NCBI GenBank assembly: GCA_020636135.1
Contig: JACJYK010000003.1
Location: 558,001 to 622,000, forward strand
Length of the DNA stretch: 64,000 nt
DNA from: Lewinellaceae bacterium
GTDB taxonomy: Bacteria; Bacteroidota; Bacteroidia; Chitinophagales; Saprospiraceae
Direction of reading: 5' to 3'
Part shown: in pieces, positions 17,566 through 27,567 of the stretch
Layout: the number at the start of each line of letters is the position of its first letter
Numbering within the stretch: position 1 is the stretch's first letter
Position numbers and translations under genes: made by a program
The notes under the pieces: model-generated
Seen by the model: only the letters and a program-made list of their open reading frames with translations
The model's database searches: none
Told to the model about the DNA's origin: nothing

Positions 17566-20500
17566 ATGCTCAAACCGATTATCCGGTTTTTCCTGGAAAA
17601 TAAACTGGCAGCCTATGTGCTCCTGATTGTATTTACGGTCTGGGGCCTGATCACTGCGCCATTTACCTGGAATTTACCGTTGCCTGCTGACCCTGTACCG
17701 GTAGATGCCATCCCGGATTTAGGTGAAAATCAGCAGATCGTTTTCACCGAATGGATGGGCCGTTCCCCACAGGATGTGGAGGACCAGATCACCTATCCGC
17801 TTAGCACGACCTTATTGGGTATCCCGGGTGTGAAGTCCATCCGCTGTAATTCCATGTTTGGCTTTTCCAGCATCTACATCATCTTTGATGAAAGTGTCGA
17901 ATTTTACTGGTCGCGATCCCGCATACTCGAAAAGCTGAATGCTTTACCCAATGGTCTGCTCCCTCCCGGGGTACAGCCGAGCCTGGGGCCCGACGCTACT
18001 GCGCTGGGCCAGGTATTCTGGTACACACTGGAAGGGCGCGATGATCAGGGCAACCCAACCGGAGGCTGGGATCTGCAGGAGATAAGGTCTGTACAGGATT
18101 TTCAGGTCAAGTATGCACTCAATGCCGTGGAAGGCGTATCTGAAGTGGCATCGGTGGGAGGATTTGTGAAAGAATACCAGATTGATGTGAATCCGCAGGC
18201 ATTGCAATCCTATGGCATACCCCTGTCTGCGGTCATGGATGCGGCCCGCAACTCCAACCGGGATGCCGGTGCCCAGACCATCGAGATGAATCAGGCCGAA
18301 TACCTGGTCCGGGGCCTGGGTTATGTGCATACCGTCGAAGACTTGCAAAAAGCTGTGGTCCGTGTCACGAATAATGTTCCGATCCGCATCGGTGATGTCG
18401 CTGTGGTTACGATGGGGCCTGCTCCCCGTAGGGGTATCCTGGATAAGGACGGTGCGGAAGTGGCTGGTGGCGTAGTAGTTGCCCGCTATGGAGCCAACCC
18501 GTTGAAGGTGATCGACGGAGTGAAGCAAAAGATCAGGGAGATCAATGCGGGCTTGCCCAGCAAAACATTGGCCGATGGCCGGGTATCGCATTTGACGGTA
18601 ATCCCGTTTTATGACCGCACCCAGCTGATTCATGAGACGATTGGCACCCTCGAACGAGCGCTGTCCGACGAGATCCTGATCACCATCATTGTAGTCATGG
18701 TCCTGGTGTTTAACCTGCAGGCATCGATCCTGATCTCCAGTTTGCTTCCGATAGCAGTTTTGATGACCTTTATCGTGATGCGTTATGCCGGCGTGGAAGC
18801 CAATATCGTGGCTTTGTCGGGGATAGCGATAGCCATTGGAGTGATGGTAGATGTGGGTATTGTATTCGTGGAGAATATGGTCCGGCATCTGGAAATGCCG
18901 GAAAACAAGGGCATCCGCGGTAAAAAATTAAAGGACACCATCTTCCTCGCCGTCAGCGAGGTATCCAGCGCCATTTTTACCGCTTTGGCCACGACACTGG
19001 TTAGTTTTCTTCCGGTTTTTGCTTTGCAGGGAGCCGAGGGAAAGCTGTTCAGGCCATTGGCTTTTACGAAGACAATCGCGTTAGGAGCGGCCTTTGTGCT
19101 GGGACTCGTGGTGTTGCCAGCGCTGGCTCATCTGGTGTTGTCCTTACGGACGGACCGCACACGCACACGGCGTTTCTGGAGTGTGGTGCTCATTGCATTC
19201 GGTGCAGGATTGTATTATTATTCAGGACTTTGGATAGCTCTTGTACTCTGTGTGCTGGGTCTCAACCGTCTTTTCGAAGATCGCTGGATGGAACGCCGGA
19301 AGTCCGTTCCATCCTATCTGCAGATCGGTATTCTGGTCTTGGCGGCTACTTATCTGCTGGCCGGGGAATGGGTGCCTCTCGGTCACCAGCAACCCACTTC
19401 AGTCAACTTTTTGTTTGTAATCGGGATCGTAGGAGGCATACTTCTGGCTCTCTGGGCTATGGTCTATTTTTACGAGCCTGTACTAAAATGGTGTTTACGT
19501 AATAAGGCTCTCTTCTTGCTACTTCCGGTTATTACCATTTTTTTTGGGATAGTCATCTGGCTGGGATGGCATCGAACCATGGGTTTTGCCGACCGGTCCA
19601 TGGAGGCCATTGGCATTGAGGCCGGTGAATTATCATTCTGGAAATCCATGGAGCGCAGGTTTCCGGGCCTGGGAAAAGAATTTATGCCTAGCCTGGATGA
19701 AGGTAGTTTTTTACTCATGCCTACCGCCATGCCTCACTCCGGCGTGGAGGCAAACCGGCAGACTGTCGCTCAGCTGGACATGCTATTAGCTAATATCCCG
19801 GAAGTGGACCTTGCCGTAGGGAAGGCCGGACGTGCAGAGAGCGCCCTGGATCCTGCACCCATTTTTATGTTCGAAAATGTGATTAACTACAAGCCGGAAT
19901 ACATCATCGACGCATCAGGAAGACGACTGACTTTTCAGGTGGATGGTGCGGGCAGGTATGTGCTGGCCACCGGCGACACTCTGAGTCAGGAACAGATCCT
20001 GGCGCGTGGAATAGGAAGAGAGGCATTGATTCCCGATCAGCATGGCCAGTATTTTCGCAATTGGCGGCCCGAGATCAAGCATCCGGATGATATCTGGGAC
20101 GAGATCGTGCGCGTAGCCCAGCTTCCGGGGATCACTTCCGCACCGAAATTACAGCCCATAGAAACCCGGCTGGTGATGTTACAGACCGGTATGCGGGCAC
20201 CGATGGGCATTAAAGTTTTTGGCCCCGATCTGCAAACCATAGAAGTTTTCGGTCTGCGGCTGGAAGACTTGTTAAAACAAGTGGATGGCGTGAAAGCAGA
20301 AGCTGTTTTTGCCGACCGCATTGTTGGTAAGCCCTATCTCAATCTCAGGATCGACCGGGATGCCGCTTCCCGTTATGGTCTGAACATTGAGGACGTGCAG
20401 AGGTTTATTGAAGCCGCCATCGGTGGGGTCACCGTAGCCACCACCGTGGAAGGGCGGGAGCGCTATGATGTCCGGGTACGTTATCCGCGTGAACTGCGTG

Positions 20501-21399
20501 ATAACCCCGAGCGGATTCGCAATATGCTGATCCCGACTCCAGTGGGTCCTCAGGTCCCGTTAGGGGATCTGGTCCGGATCGAATACCTTCCGGGGCCGCA
20601 GATGATCAAAAGTGAAGAGACCTTTTTGGTAGGTTTTGTCTTGTTTGACAAACAAGAAGGAAGGGCAGAGGTCGACGTGGTCGAGGCAGCTCAGGCTTTC
20701 CTGGCGGATAAGATCCGGACGGGCGAACTCGTCGTGCCGACTGGAGTACGCTATGTTTTTTCCGGCACCTATGAAAACCAGGTCCGTGCAGTCAAGCGTC
20801 TGGGGATCGTCATACCGCTCTGTTTGATCCTGATATTCCTGCTGTTGTATTTTCAGTTTAAGACGATCATTGCTTCCACCATTCACTTCTCCGGGGTTTT
20901 TGTAGCCTTTGCCGGAGGATTTATTCTGATCTGGCTTTATGGCCAGGACTGGTTTCTGAATTTTTCCGTCGCCGATATGTCCATGCGGACCCTCTTTCAG
21001 ATCCACCCGATCAATCTTAGTGTGGCGGTGTGGGTCGGATTCATTGCATTGTTCGGTATTGCAACGGATGATGGGGTCATTATGGGCACCTACATCCACC
21101 AGGTCTTTGAGGAGAAACAACCGCAGTCCGTCCCGGAAGTTCGTGCCGCAGTACTGGAAGCCGGAAAGAAAAGAGTTCGCCCGGCAATGATGACGGCGGC
21201 AACGGCACTGATCGCTCTGCTACCCGTATTGACTTCCACGGGTAAAGGTGCCGATATCATGGTGCCAATGGCTATCCCCACCTTCGGAGGCATGTCCATT
21301 CAATTGATGACCATGTTTGTCGTCCCGGTATTACAAGCCCTGTGGCGCGAGAATGTGGTTAAAAAACAATCCAAATCGAAAAGTCATGAAATTGCATAA
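17566..21399 (+). CDS. cusA: CusA/CzcA-family heavy-metal efflux RND permease
   Basis: Inner-membrane proton-driven pump subunit of 1277 residues, about 230 longer than E. coli CusA. The N-terminal helix, first porter half and TM2-6 (VMVDVGIVFVENMVRHLE with the essential acidic residues) are typical. The extra length comes from a block of additional hydrophobic segments between the two halves (about residues 525-680) and an insertion in the second porter domain (about 770-830). Met-rich motifs (LLMPTAMPHSG, LQTGMRAPMGIKVFG) fit Cu(I)/Ag(I) rather than Zn/Co. Downstream TolC and CusB genes complete the tripartite pump, with a 14-bp overlap to the next gene. Confidence 0.94.
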   Translation: MLKPIIRFFLENKLAAYVLLIVFTVWGLITAPFTWNLPLPADPVPVDAIPDLGENQQIVFTEWMGRSPQDVEDQITYPLSTTLLGIPGVKSIRCNSMFGFSSIYIIFDESVEFYWSRSRILEKLNALPNGLLPPGVQPSLGPDATALGQVFWYTLEGRDDQGNPTGGWDLQEIRSVQDFQVKYALNAVEGVSEVASVGGFVKEYQIDVNPQALQSYGIPLSAVMDAARNSNRDAGAQTIEMNQAEYLVRGLGYVHTVEDLQKAVVRVTNNVPIRIGDVAVVTMGPAPRRGILDKDGAEVAGGVVVARYGANPLKVIDGVKQKIREINAGLPSKTLADGRVSHLTVIPFYDRTQLIHETIGTLERALSDEILITIIVVMVLVFNLQASILISSLLPIAVLMTFIVMRYAGVEANIVALSGIAIAIGVMVDVGIVFVENMVRHLEMPENKGIRGKKLKDTIFLAVSEVSSAIFTALATTLVSFLPVFALQGAEGKLFRPLAFTKTIALGAAFVLGLVVLPALAHLVLSLRTDRTRTRRFWSVVLIAFGAGLYYYSGLWIALVLCVLGLNRLFEDRWMERRKSVPSYLQIGILVLAATYLLAGEWVPLGHQQPTSVNFLFVIGIVGGILLALWAMVYFYEPVLKWCLRNKALFLLLPVITIFFGIVIWLGWHRTMGFADRSMEAIGIEAGELSFWKSMERRFPGLGKEFMPSLDEGSFLLMPTAMPHSGVEANRQTVAQLDMLLANIPEVDLAVGKAGRAESALDPAPIFMFENVINYKPEYIIDASGRRLTFQVDGAGRYVLATGDTLSQEQILARGIGREALIPDQHGQYFRNWRPEIKHPDDIWDEIVRVAQLPGITSAPKLQPIETRLVMLQTGMRAPMGIKVFGPDLQTIEVFGLRLEDLLKQVDGVKAEAVFADRIVGKPYLNLRIDRDAASRYGLNIEDVQRFIEAAIGGVTVATTVEGRERYDVRVRYPRELRDNPERIRNMLIPTPVGPQVPLGDLVRIEYLPGPQMIKSEETFLVGFVLFDKQEGRAEVDVVEAAQAFLADKIRTGELVVPTGVRYVFSGTYENQVRAVKRLGIVIPLCLILIFLLLYFQFKTIIASTIHFSGVFVAFAGGFILIWLYGQDWFLNFSVADMSMRTLFQIHPINLSVAVWVGFIALFGIATDDGVIMGTYIHQVFEEKQPQSVPEVRAAVLEAGKKRVRPAMMTAATALIALLPVLTSTGKGADIMVPMAIPTFGGMSIQLMTMFVVPVLQALWRENVVKKQSKSKSHEIA

Positions 21400-22648
21400 A
21401 CCGAAAACCCACTGGTTGGGAATCCTTGCTGTGCTACTACTTAACGCCGGGATGACCGGAGCCCAGGAGTTGGACGATTACATCGGGATGGCATTAAAAA
21501 ATAGTCCTGCCATCAAAGCTCAGGGGCTGGCATATGAAGCGTCCATGCAAAAAATCCCGCAGGTCCGGTCCTGGGCTGACCCCCAGGTCAATGCATCGCT
21601 TTTCATCAATCCGATGATGCTCCCTATGGGCAATCAGATCGGTAACCTGTCCGTCATGCAGATGCTGCCCAGAAAGAATGAGTTCAACATTCGTGAATCA
21701 TTGGCGACTGGTCAGGCTGATCTTAATCTCAAAGAAGGCCGTATCCTCGCCAACGATTTGATCTATCAGGTAACCACAGCGTGGTATGCTCTGGTGGCTA
21801 ATCGTGAAATGCAGGCCCTCCAGCAGCGGAATCTGGACCTCTTAGCGGATATTAAAACATTGGCCGAGGCACAGTTCCGTCAGGGCAATGCTTCGATGAC
21901 AGACGTTTTACGGGTAGACGTCGTCAAGGATGATATTCAGACAAATCTTGAAATCCTGGCAGATGAACAATCTGCACGGGAGAAACAGTTTAACCTATTG
22001 CTCAACCAGGATCCGGGCACTTCCTTAAAATACCCTGACACACTGGAAGCCCTGAATGCAGAGCTATTGCCTGTCACAACCTTTGATGGCCATCCGCAGG
22101 CTGCGTTGCTGGATCAGCGTTCTGAAGTTGCGAATGCAATTATCGAAAGTACCAACCTCAGTCGCAAGCCGGTATTCGGGGTCGGATTGCAATACACACC
22201 GCTTTACCGGCGCAAAAATGCATCCTTTGAGTTACCACCCAATACTGGAAGAGACATGATCATGCCAATGGCTACCGTGTCGATACCCATCTGGCGCAAG
22301 CAATACGATGCTGCAGTCCGGGAACAGCATATCGCTCAGGCACAATTTGCCGAACAGAAGGAAGCGCTGTTTCTGGAATTGCGCAAAGACGAAGAGGAAC
22401 TTGGTTATCAACTGGAAAAAACCAGGGCCAATCTGCTCAAGCGCGACCGTCAATACGCAACGACCCGACAGATCCTTGACTTACTGATGTCCGAATACCA
22501 AAATGGCTCGGGAACGATGGAAGAATTATTACGGGTAGAACAGCAGTTGCTGAACTACCGTCTGGAGCAAATCGAATTGAAAATGAATTATTATCAGCTG
22601 GAAGCCAAACGCAATATGCTGTACGGCAACCGCAATTACAACTATTAA
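21386..22648 (+). CDS. TolC-family outer-membrane efflux protein
   Basis: About 420 residues: signal peptide (residues 1-28, ending MTGAQE) and two outer-membrane efflux repeats forming the TolC barrel and coiled-coil tunnel; VTTAWYALVANREMQAL and a QFRQGNASMTDVLRVD motif are typical. The ATG at 21386 lies within the last codons of cusA, which places the gene under translational coupling. It is the CusC-equivalent exit duct of the metal pump. The order cusA-cusC-cusB differs from E. coli cusCFBA. Confidence 0.92.
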   Translation: MKLHKPKTHWLGILAVLLLNAGMTGAQELDDYIGMALKNSPAIKAQGLAYEASMQKIPQVRSWADPQVNASLFINPMMLPMGNQIGNLSVMQMLPRKNEFNIRESLATGQADLNLKEGRILANDLIYQVTTAWYALVANREMQALQQRNLDLLADIKTLAEAQFRQGNASMTDVLRVDVVKDDIQTNLEILADEQSAREKQFNLLLNQDPGTSLKYPDTLEALNAELLPVTTFDGHPQAALLDQRSEVANAIIESTNLSRKPVFGVGLQYTPLYRRKNASFELPPNTGRDMIMPMATVSIPIWRKQYDAAVREQHIAQAQFAEQKEALFLELRKDEEELGYQLEKTRANLLKRDRQYATTRQILDLLMSEYQNGSGTMEELLRVEQQLLNYRLEQIELKMNYYQLEAKRNMLYGNRNYNY

Positions 22649-22658
22649 CCAGATCTCT

Positions 22659-24392
22659 ATGAAATCACAAACGCGAACCTTGATACTGGCCGTTTTGGTC
22701 ACGCTCGTGCTAGGAATACTGATCGGCAGGTGGCTGGCACCAAAACAGCAGCATATGCCGTCATCTGAAGTTACCTCTACCGAGTCTTCTGTTACCGAAT
22801 GGACTTGTTCCATGCACCCGCAGATCCGGCAGCATGAACCCGGCAAGTGCCCCATCTGTGGTATGGACCTCATACCGGTAGGAAACCTGTCCGGAGACGA
22901 CAATCCAATGGAGATTAGCATGAGCCCCACAGCGGTTCAGCTGGCAAATATTCAGACCGCAGTGATCCGGACGGGCCAGGCGGAAAAGGAGATCCGTGTC
23001 ATCGGAAAGGTACAGGCCGATGAACGCCGGGTTTTCTCCCAGGTGACACATCTGGAAGGCCGGATCGAGTCCCTGGAGATCAATTTTACCGGTGAACCGG
23101 TGACCAAAGGTCAGACACTGGCTACCATTTATTCGCCAGACCTGGTTACAGGCCAGCAGGAGCTCTTTACCGCCTATACCCTGCGTAATTCCCAGCCGGC
23201 GCTGTACGAGGCAGCCCGTGAGAAATTGAAAAACTGGAAAATTTCCGATGCACAGATCGATGCCATTATCGCTGCAGGCAAGCCCCGGGAAACTTTCCCG
23301 ATCACCGCTGACGTAGGTGGGCTGGTGATGGCCAAGAAAGTCAATCTGGGGGACTATGTGATGCGCGGAATGCCTTTGTATGATATTGTAGACCTGAGTA
23401 GGATCTGGGTCCTTTTTGACATTTACGAACAAGACCTTAGCCTGGTCCATGTTGGGAGTAAGATTGAATTTACCTTTCAGTCCATTCCCGGACAGACCTA
23501 CTCGGGTAAGATAACATTCATCGATCCGGTTATTGATCCGATGACGCGATCAGCAAAAGCCAGGGTGGAAATTCCCAACAACAATGGCCAGTTGAAACCT
23601 GAAATGTTTGCCTCCGGGTTTATGCGTATACCCGTAGGATCCCGGCGGCAGCAGATTGTGATTCCGGCATCTGCAGTATTGTGGACCGGTGAGCGTTCCC
23701 TGGTTTATGTGAAGAATCCCGATATGGGCACACCTTCTTTTCAAATGCATGAGATCACCCTCGGACCGAATCTGGGTAATGAATACCTGGTTAAGTCTGG
23801 ACTGGAGACCGGCATGGAAATCGTCGTGAATGGCACCTTTGCAGTTGACGCAGCAGCCCAGCTGGCCGGTAAACCAAGCATGATGAGTCCCAGGACCTTG
23901 CCAGCAAGCACGATGGACACCATCCCCAGGCTGGCGGAAGTTCCGCCGGCATTCCACCGGGCAATCGGTGCTTTGCTGACCGATTACCTGGTTTTAAAAG
24001 ATGCTCTGGTTGCAGGAGATATCGTCAATGCACCTCAAATCGTGTCCCGGCTCTTTATCAAGGCAGAGCAAATGCCACTGGAGGATCTTAAAGGCGATGC
24101 ATCGGCCATAGTACGCAATCAGATCGGTGCCATGAAAGAGACGCTGAAACAAATGCAGCAGAATGATCAACTGGAGGCTTTACGGGCTCAATTCAAACCG
24201 TTGTCCAAACTGATGATCGACTTTGCGACAGCATTTGGGCCATTCGAACAGCCGGTCTATGTTCAGCATTGCCCAATGGCCGATCATAACAAAGGTGCTG
24301 ACTGGCTCAGTGTCCAGAAAAACATTCGCAACCCTTATTTTGGCGATGCGATGTTGACTTGTGGGTCCACGATCCGGGAAATTAATGACTAG
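22659..24392 (+). CDS. cusB: CusB-type periplasmic adaptor with HMBD and DUF3347 domains
   Basis: A 577-residue membrane-fusion protein. After one N-terminal anchor (residues 6-24) comes a heavy-metal-binding domain (WTCSMHPQIRQHEPGKCPIC, about 46-70). The barrel-sandwich/lipoyl region and beta-barrel of an RND adaptor follow (QVTHLEGRIESL, GDYVMRGMPLYDI, FDIYEQDLSLV). The C-terminal 145 residues form a DUF3347 helical domain ending in an HCPMA motif and a final Cys, plausible Cu(I) ligands. It bridges cusA and the TolC protein. Ten base pairs separate it from the preceding gene. Confidence 0.93.
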   Translation: MKSQTRTLILAVLVTLVLGILIGRWLAPKQQHMPSSEVTSTESSVTEWTCSMHPQIRQHEPGKCPICGMDLIPVGNLSGDDNPMEISMSPTAVQLANIQTAVIRTGQAEKEIRVIGKVQADERRVFSQVTHLEGRIESLEINFTGEPVTKGQTLATIYSPDLVTGQQELFTAYTLRNSQPALYEAAREKLKNWKISDAQIDAIIAAGKPRETFPITADVGGLVMAKKVNLGDYVMRGMPLYDIVDLSRIWVLFDIYEQDLSLVHVGSKIEFTFQSIPGQTYSGKITFIDPVIDPMTRSAKARVEIPNNNGQLKPEMFASGFMRIPVGSRRQQIVIPASAVLWTGERSLVYVKNPDMGTPSFQMHEITLGPNLGNEYLVKSGLETGMEIVVNGTFAVDAAAQLAGKPSMMSPRTLPASTMDTIPRLAEVPPAFHRAIGALLTDYLVLKDALVAGDIVNAPQIVSRLFIKAEQMPLEDLKGDASAIVRNQIGAMKETLKQMQQNDQLEALRAQFKPLSKLMIDFATAFGPFEQPVYVQHCPMADHNKGADWLSVQKNIRNPYFGDAMLTCGSTIREIND

Positions 24393-24462
24393 GAAGATGA
24401 AGGGGATATCGTACATCCTTCCTGCCAATGATTTGTTTATAATGGATAATTAAAGTTTGGAT

Positions 24463-24687
24463 ATGAAAAAGACTTTTGAGGTTACTGGCATGACGTGTAA
24501 TCATTGTGTGCATTCGGTGCAACGCCTGTTACAAAGCATGGACGAAGTGACCGACGTACGGGTTTCGCTGGAACCTCCACAAGCGACCATTGAGGCAGAC
24601 AAAGATTACAGCCTGGATGAATTGAATGCCCAGCTGGCAGCACACAGCAATTACCGGGTGGAAAAAATGATCTCTGAAAGGTCGTAA
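24463..24687 (+). CDS. Heavy-metal-associated (HMA) copper chaperone
   Basis: A 74-residue CopZ-like protein with the metal-binding loop GMTCNHCVHSV (CxxC near residues 12-15) and the ferredoxin-like fold pattern. It delivers Cu(I) between cytosolic partners. It follows cusB by 70 bp on the same strand and is most likely part of the efflux operon. An in-frame TTG at 24457 would add two residues; the ATG at 24463 is preferred. Confidence 0.92.
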   Translation: MKKTFEVTGMTCNHCVHSVQRLLQSMDEVTDVRVSLEPPQATIEADKDYSLDELNAQLAAHSNYRVEKMISERS

Positions 24688-24788
24688 GACACATTTTTCC
24701 GACTGATCTTGATCATTAAATCCGGTGATTTAGTTTCCAGCAAATCAATACGCCATGGTTTAATTTAAGGATATAAAACCAGTGCATT

Positions 24789-25586
24789 ATGCGTATCCTG
24801 ATCCCGTATGATTTCTCCAGCAATGCGCAGCATGCATTGCGTTATGCCTTAAACGTGTATCCTGCTGCAGAGCATGACATCACGTTGGTGCATATCTTCC
24901 TGACGGATTCGATCAGACCGGTGCTTCCTCTGCCGGATGATCACCTTATCCGGAAAGAAATCATTCAAAATCTGCGTGAAGCGGTGGCTTCCTTTGATGA
25001 TGCACAACGCATCAAGCTGGAGGCAGCCTATGGCTTACCCAATGAAGTATTGATCGATATGGTCAAAGAGCGATCCATCAACCTGATCGTCATGGGAACC
25101 CATGGTGCCGACCAGGCTTATCGTCTCTTATTGGGCACTCATGCTTCCTATCTTGCCAGTCATGCCGACTGTGCAGTGTACATAATCCCTGAACATAGCG
25201 TACTGCAATCCCCGAAAAGAGTGGCGTTGGCTATCGACCCGCATCACCCGGTGGTCCCTGAGAACATTGAACTCATCAAGAGCCTGCCATTGGAGCATTT
25301 GGAAATTATCTCAGTCGCCAATAGTCAGAAGCAAGCAGACGAGATCGAAGAACTGGCCTGGCTGCTAGAGTTGCGGAAACTGGATATGTTCTCCATGGAA
25401 GTTATAGAACCGGCCGGAAGCATCGACCAGACCCTGGAAAAGCTGGTGAAGGAAAAATCCATTGGCCTGGTAAGCCTTATCCGGCGTAAACACCACTTCC
25501 CGGAAAGCTTATTCCATGACAGTGTGCTGTCCAGGATAACCAAAAACGCAAAAATGCCGGTGCTGGTCCTGCCGGGCGAATCCTAA
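24789..25586 (+). CDS. Tandem universal stress protein (two UspA domains)
   Basis: A 265-residue cytosolic protein with two UspA folds. The first (residues 1-140) has the ATP-binding pattern G-x2-G-x9-G-T in MGTHGADQAYRLLLGTHAS. The second (about 145-265) lacks that loop and is degenerate. Tandem Usps are common in Bacteroidota and respond to stress or starvation. No operon partner is obvious; a 100-bp gap separates it from the HMA gene. Confidence 0.9.
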   Translation: MRILIPYDFSSNAQHALRYALNVYPAAEHDITLVHIFLTDSIRPVLPLPDDHLIRKEIIQNLREAVASFDDAQRIKLEAAYGLPNEVLIDMVKERSINLIVMGTHGADQAYRLLLGTHASYLASHADCAVYIIPEHSVLQSPKRVALAIDPHHPVVPENIELIKSLPLEHLEIISVANSQKQADEIEELAWLLELRKLDMFSMEVIEPAGSIDQTLEKLVKEKSIGLVSLIRRKHHFPESLFHDSVLSRITKNAKMPVLVLPGES

Positions 25587-25677
25587 TTTCTGCTTGTTTT
25601 GTGTAATTCTTTTTCTTCTGAGGAATGAATTTGGTTTTCACTCGTTCTACTTTTAAGGATTGAAACCATCCATCTTT

Positions 25678-26310
25678 ATGTTATCTGAAAAAGAAGAACA
25701 ACTAAACACCTATACACACGGACTTGGCCTTTTATTTGGGCTGGTCGCTTTGCCCTTATTACTCATCCAGGCCTATCAGAATGCCGCTATGGACCTCTTT
25801 ATGGCCATTCTGATCTACAGCATTTGCTTCACCCTGCTCTACCTCGCATCGACGCTTTATCATGGCATCCGCAATCCGCGCCTGAAGGAAATACTAAAGA
25901 CCGTCGATCACATCAGTATTTATTTTAAGATCGCCGGGACTTATACACCCTTCATCATCGGTTTTCTGTACGGGCAGGAACAGATGGTTTTTATGATGGT
26001 GATATGGAGCATCGTCCTGCTGGGTACGTTGTTTAAGCTGCGGTATACCGGAAAATTTGAAAAGCTTTCGGTTGCACTCTACCTGATCATGGGATGGCTG
26101 GTGGTATTCAGGGCTCCAACTTTTTACGATCGCATGCCCATGAGCATTATCCTTTTCATCATCCTTGGCGGACTGGCATTCACGATCGGGGTTTATTTCT
26201 ACCGCCGCGATGATCGCCGCTACTATCACGCCATATGGCATGTGTTCACCCTGGCTGGAAGCATTCTTCATTATATCGCAGTTCTTTTGATCATCCATTC
26301 CTGGAGTTAG
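25678..26310 (+). CDS. Hemolysin III / PAQR-family membrane protein
   Basis: About 210 residues with seven hydrophobic segments and the family's conserved residues: the N-terminal EEQLNTYTHGLGLL, SxxYH in LASTLYHGIRN, DHISIYFKIAGTYTPF and the C-terminal HAIWHVFTLAGSILHY. The conserved His and Asp residues suggest a metal-dependent hydrolase fold, as in adiponectin receptors, rather than a pore. An in-frame TTG at 25660 is possible, but the ATG at 25678 is preferred. Confidence 0.9.
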   Translation: MLSEKEEQLNTYTHGLGLLFGLVALPLLLIQAYQNAAMDLFMAILIYSICFTLLYLASTLYHGIRNPRLKEILKTVDHISIYFKIAGTYTPFIIGFLYGQEQMVFMMVIWSIVLLGTLFKLRYTGKFEKLSVALYLIMGWLVVFRAPTFYDRMPMSIILFIILGGLAFTIGVYFYRRDDRRYYHAIWHVFTLAGSILHYIAVLLIIHSWS

Positions 26311-26346
26311 GATCAGTCAATCGCTTACATAACTTTATCTTTGGCC

Positions 26347-27567
26347 ATGCACTATCAGGTTGTTGTCATCGGGGGCGGGGCAGCCGGTTTTTTTGGCGCT
26401 ATCACATTGGCAGAGGCACTGCCTGGCGTACGCATCCTCATACTTGAGCAGGGTAAAAACGTACTCGAGAAAGTCCGGATCTCCGGTGGCGGCCGGTGCA
26501 ATGTTACCAATGCCTGTGAGGATCCTGCGGAACTGGTAGGATACTATCCCCGGGGTCACAAGGAATTGCTTGGGCCTTTTTACCACTTTGGACCTGCCCA
26601 GATGAAAGGCTGGCTGACTGATCATGGAGTGAAGCTTAAAACCGAAGATGATGGTCGCGTATTTCCGGCATCCGACCAGTCGGAAACCATCATCGATTGT
26701 TTTCTTCATTATTGTAAAAAGTATGGCATCGACCTGATCACTTCCCGAAAAGTGACAGGAATAGTCCACCATGACCAGGAAGATTACCCTTTTCAGGTGC
26801 AGACGAAGCAAGGAAGTATTCAGACAAAATACTTGTTGGTAACACCCGGATCGCAGGCCACCATCTGGAAAATGCTGGAACATCTGGGCCACCGGATCGT
26901 AGCACCGGTGCCGTCATTGTTTACGTTTCAGATCAAAGATCCACGGATAATAGCATTGGCCGGTATCCAGGTTCCACATGCACATGTATCGATCCGGGAC
27001 ACCCACCTGGAAGCCGAAGGGCCTTTGCTTATCACCCACTGGGGAGTTAGCGGACCCGCAATCCTGAAATTATCAGCCTGGGGCGCCCGTGTCCTCCATG
27101 ACCAGAATTACCGGTTTGAACTGCTGATCAACTGGAATCCACACTGGACACTGGATGATGTCCGGCAATTGGCTGCTAAAGAATCAAAAAAGCAGGTAAA
27201 GAATACCAGCATTCCTCCGGTACCCCGGCGGCTGTGGCATGCATTGCTGCAGGATTTTCCTGGCCTGGAGCAGAATTGGAACACGTGCATCCCTACAGAT
27301 CTGAACCAGATCCTGGAACACATCACGTCCTCACAGTGGCAGGTGACCGGCAAGGCAACTTTCAAAGATGAATTTGTCACCTCCGGTGGTGTTGACCTGA
27401 AAGAAATTGATTTCAAGACCTTTCGCAGTCGCAAAGTTCCGGGAATGTACCTGGCTGGTGAAGTGCTGAATATTGATGCCCTGACCGGCGGATTCAATTT
27501 TCAGGCCGCCTGGACCGGTGCTTATCTTGCCGCCCAGGCTATGGCCAGAGAACTTGAAACGGGTTAG
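26347..27567 (+). CDS. BaiN/YhiN (HI0933)-family flavoprotein
   Basis: A 406-residue NAD(P)/FAD-dependent oxidoreductase of the HI0933 family. N-terminal FAD fold VVVIGGGAAGFFGAI (residues 5-19), the family signature KVRISGGGRCNVTN, the VTSGGVDLKEIDFKTF region and the C-terminal GGFNFQAAWTGAYLAA that closes the FAD site. The physiological substrate of most members is unknown; BaiN itself works on bile-acid intermediates. It converges on the next gene with a 4-bp overlap of stop codons. Confidence 0.9.
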   Translation: MHYQVVVIGGGAAGFFGAITLAEALPGVRILILEQGKNVLEKVRISGGGRCNVTNACEDPAELVGYYPRGHKELLGPFYHFGPAQMKGWLTDHGVKLKTEDDGRVFPASDQSETIIDCFLHYCKKYGIDLITSRKVTGIVHHDQEDYPFQVQTKQGSIQTKYLLVTPGSQATIWKMLEHLGHRIVAPVPSLFTFQIKDPRIIALAGIQVPHAHVSIRDTHLEAEGPLLITHWGVSGPAILKLSAWGARVLHDQNYRFELLINWNPHWTLDDVRQLAAKESKKQVKNTSIPPVPRRLWHALLQDFPGLEQNWNTCIPTDLNQILEHITSSQWQVTGKATFKDEFVTSGGVDLKEIDFKTFRSRKVPGMYLAGEVLNIDALTGGFNFQAAWTGAYLAAQAMARELETG

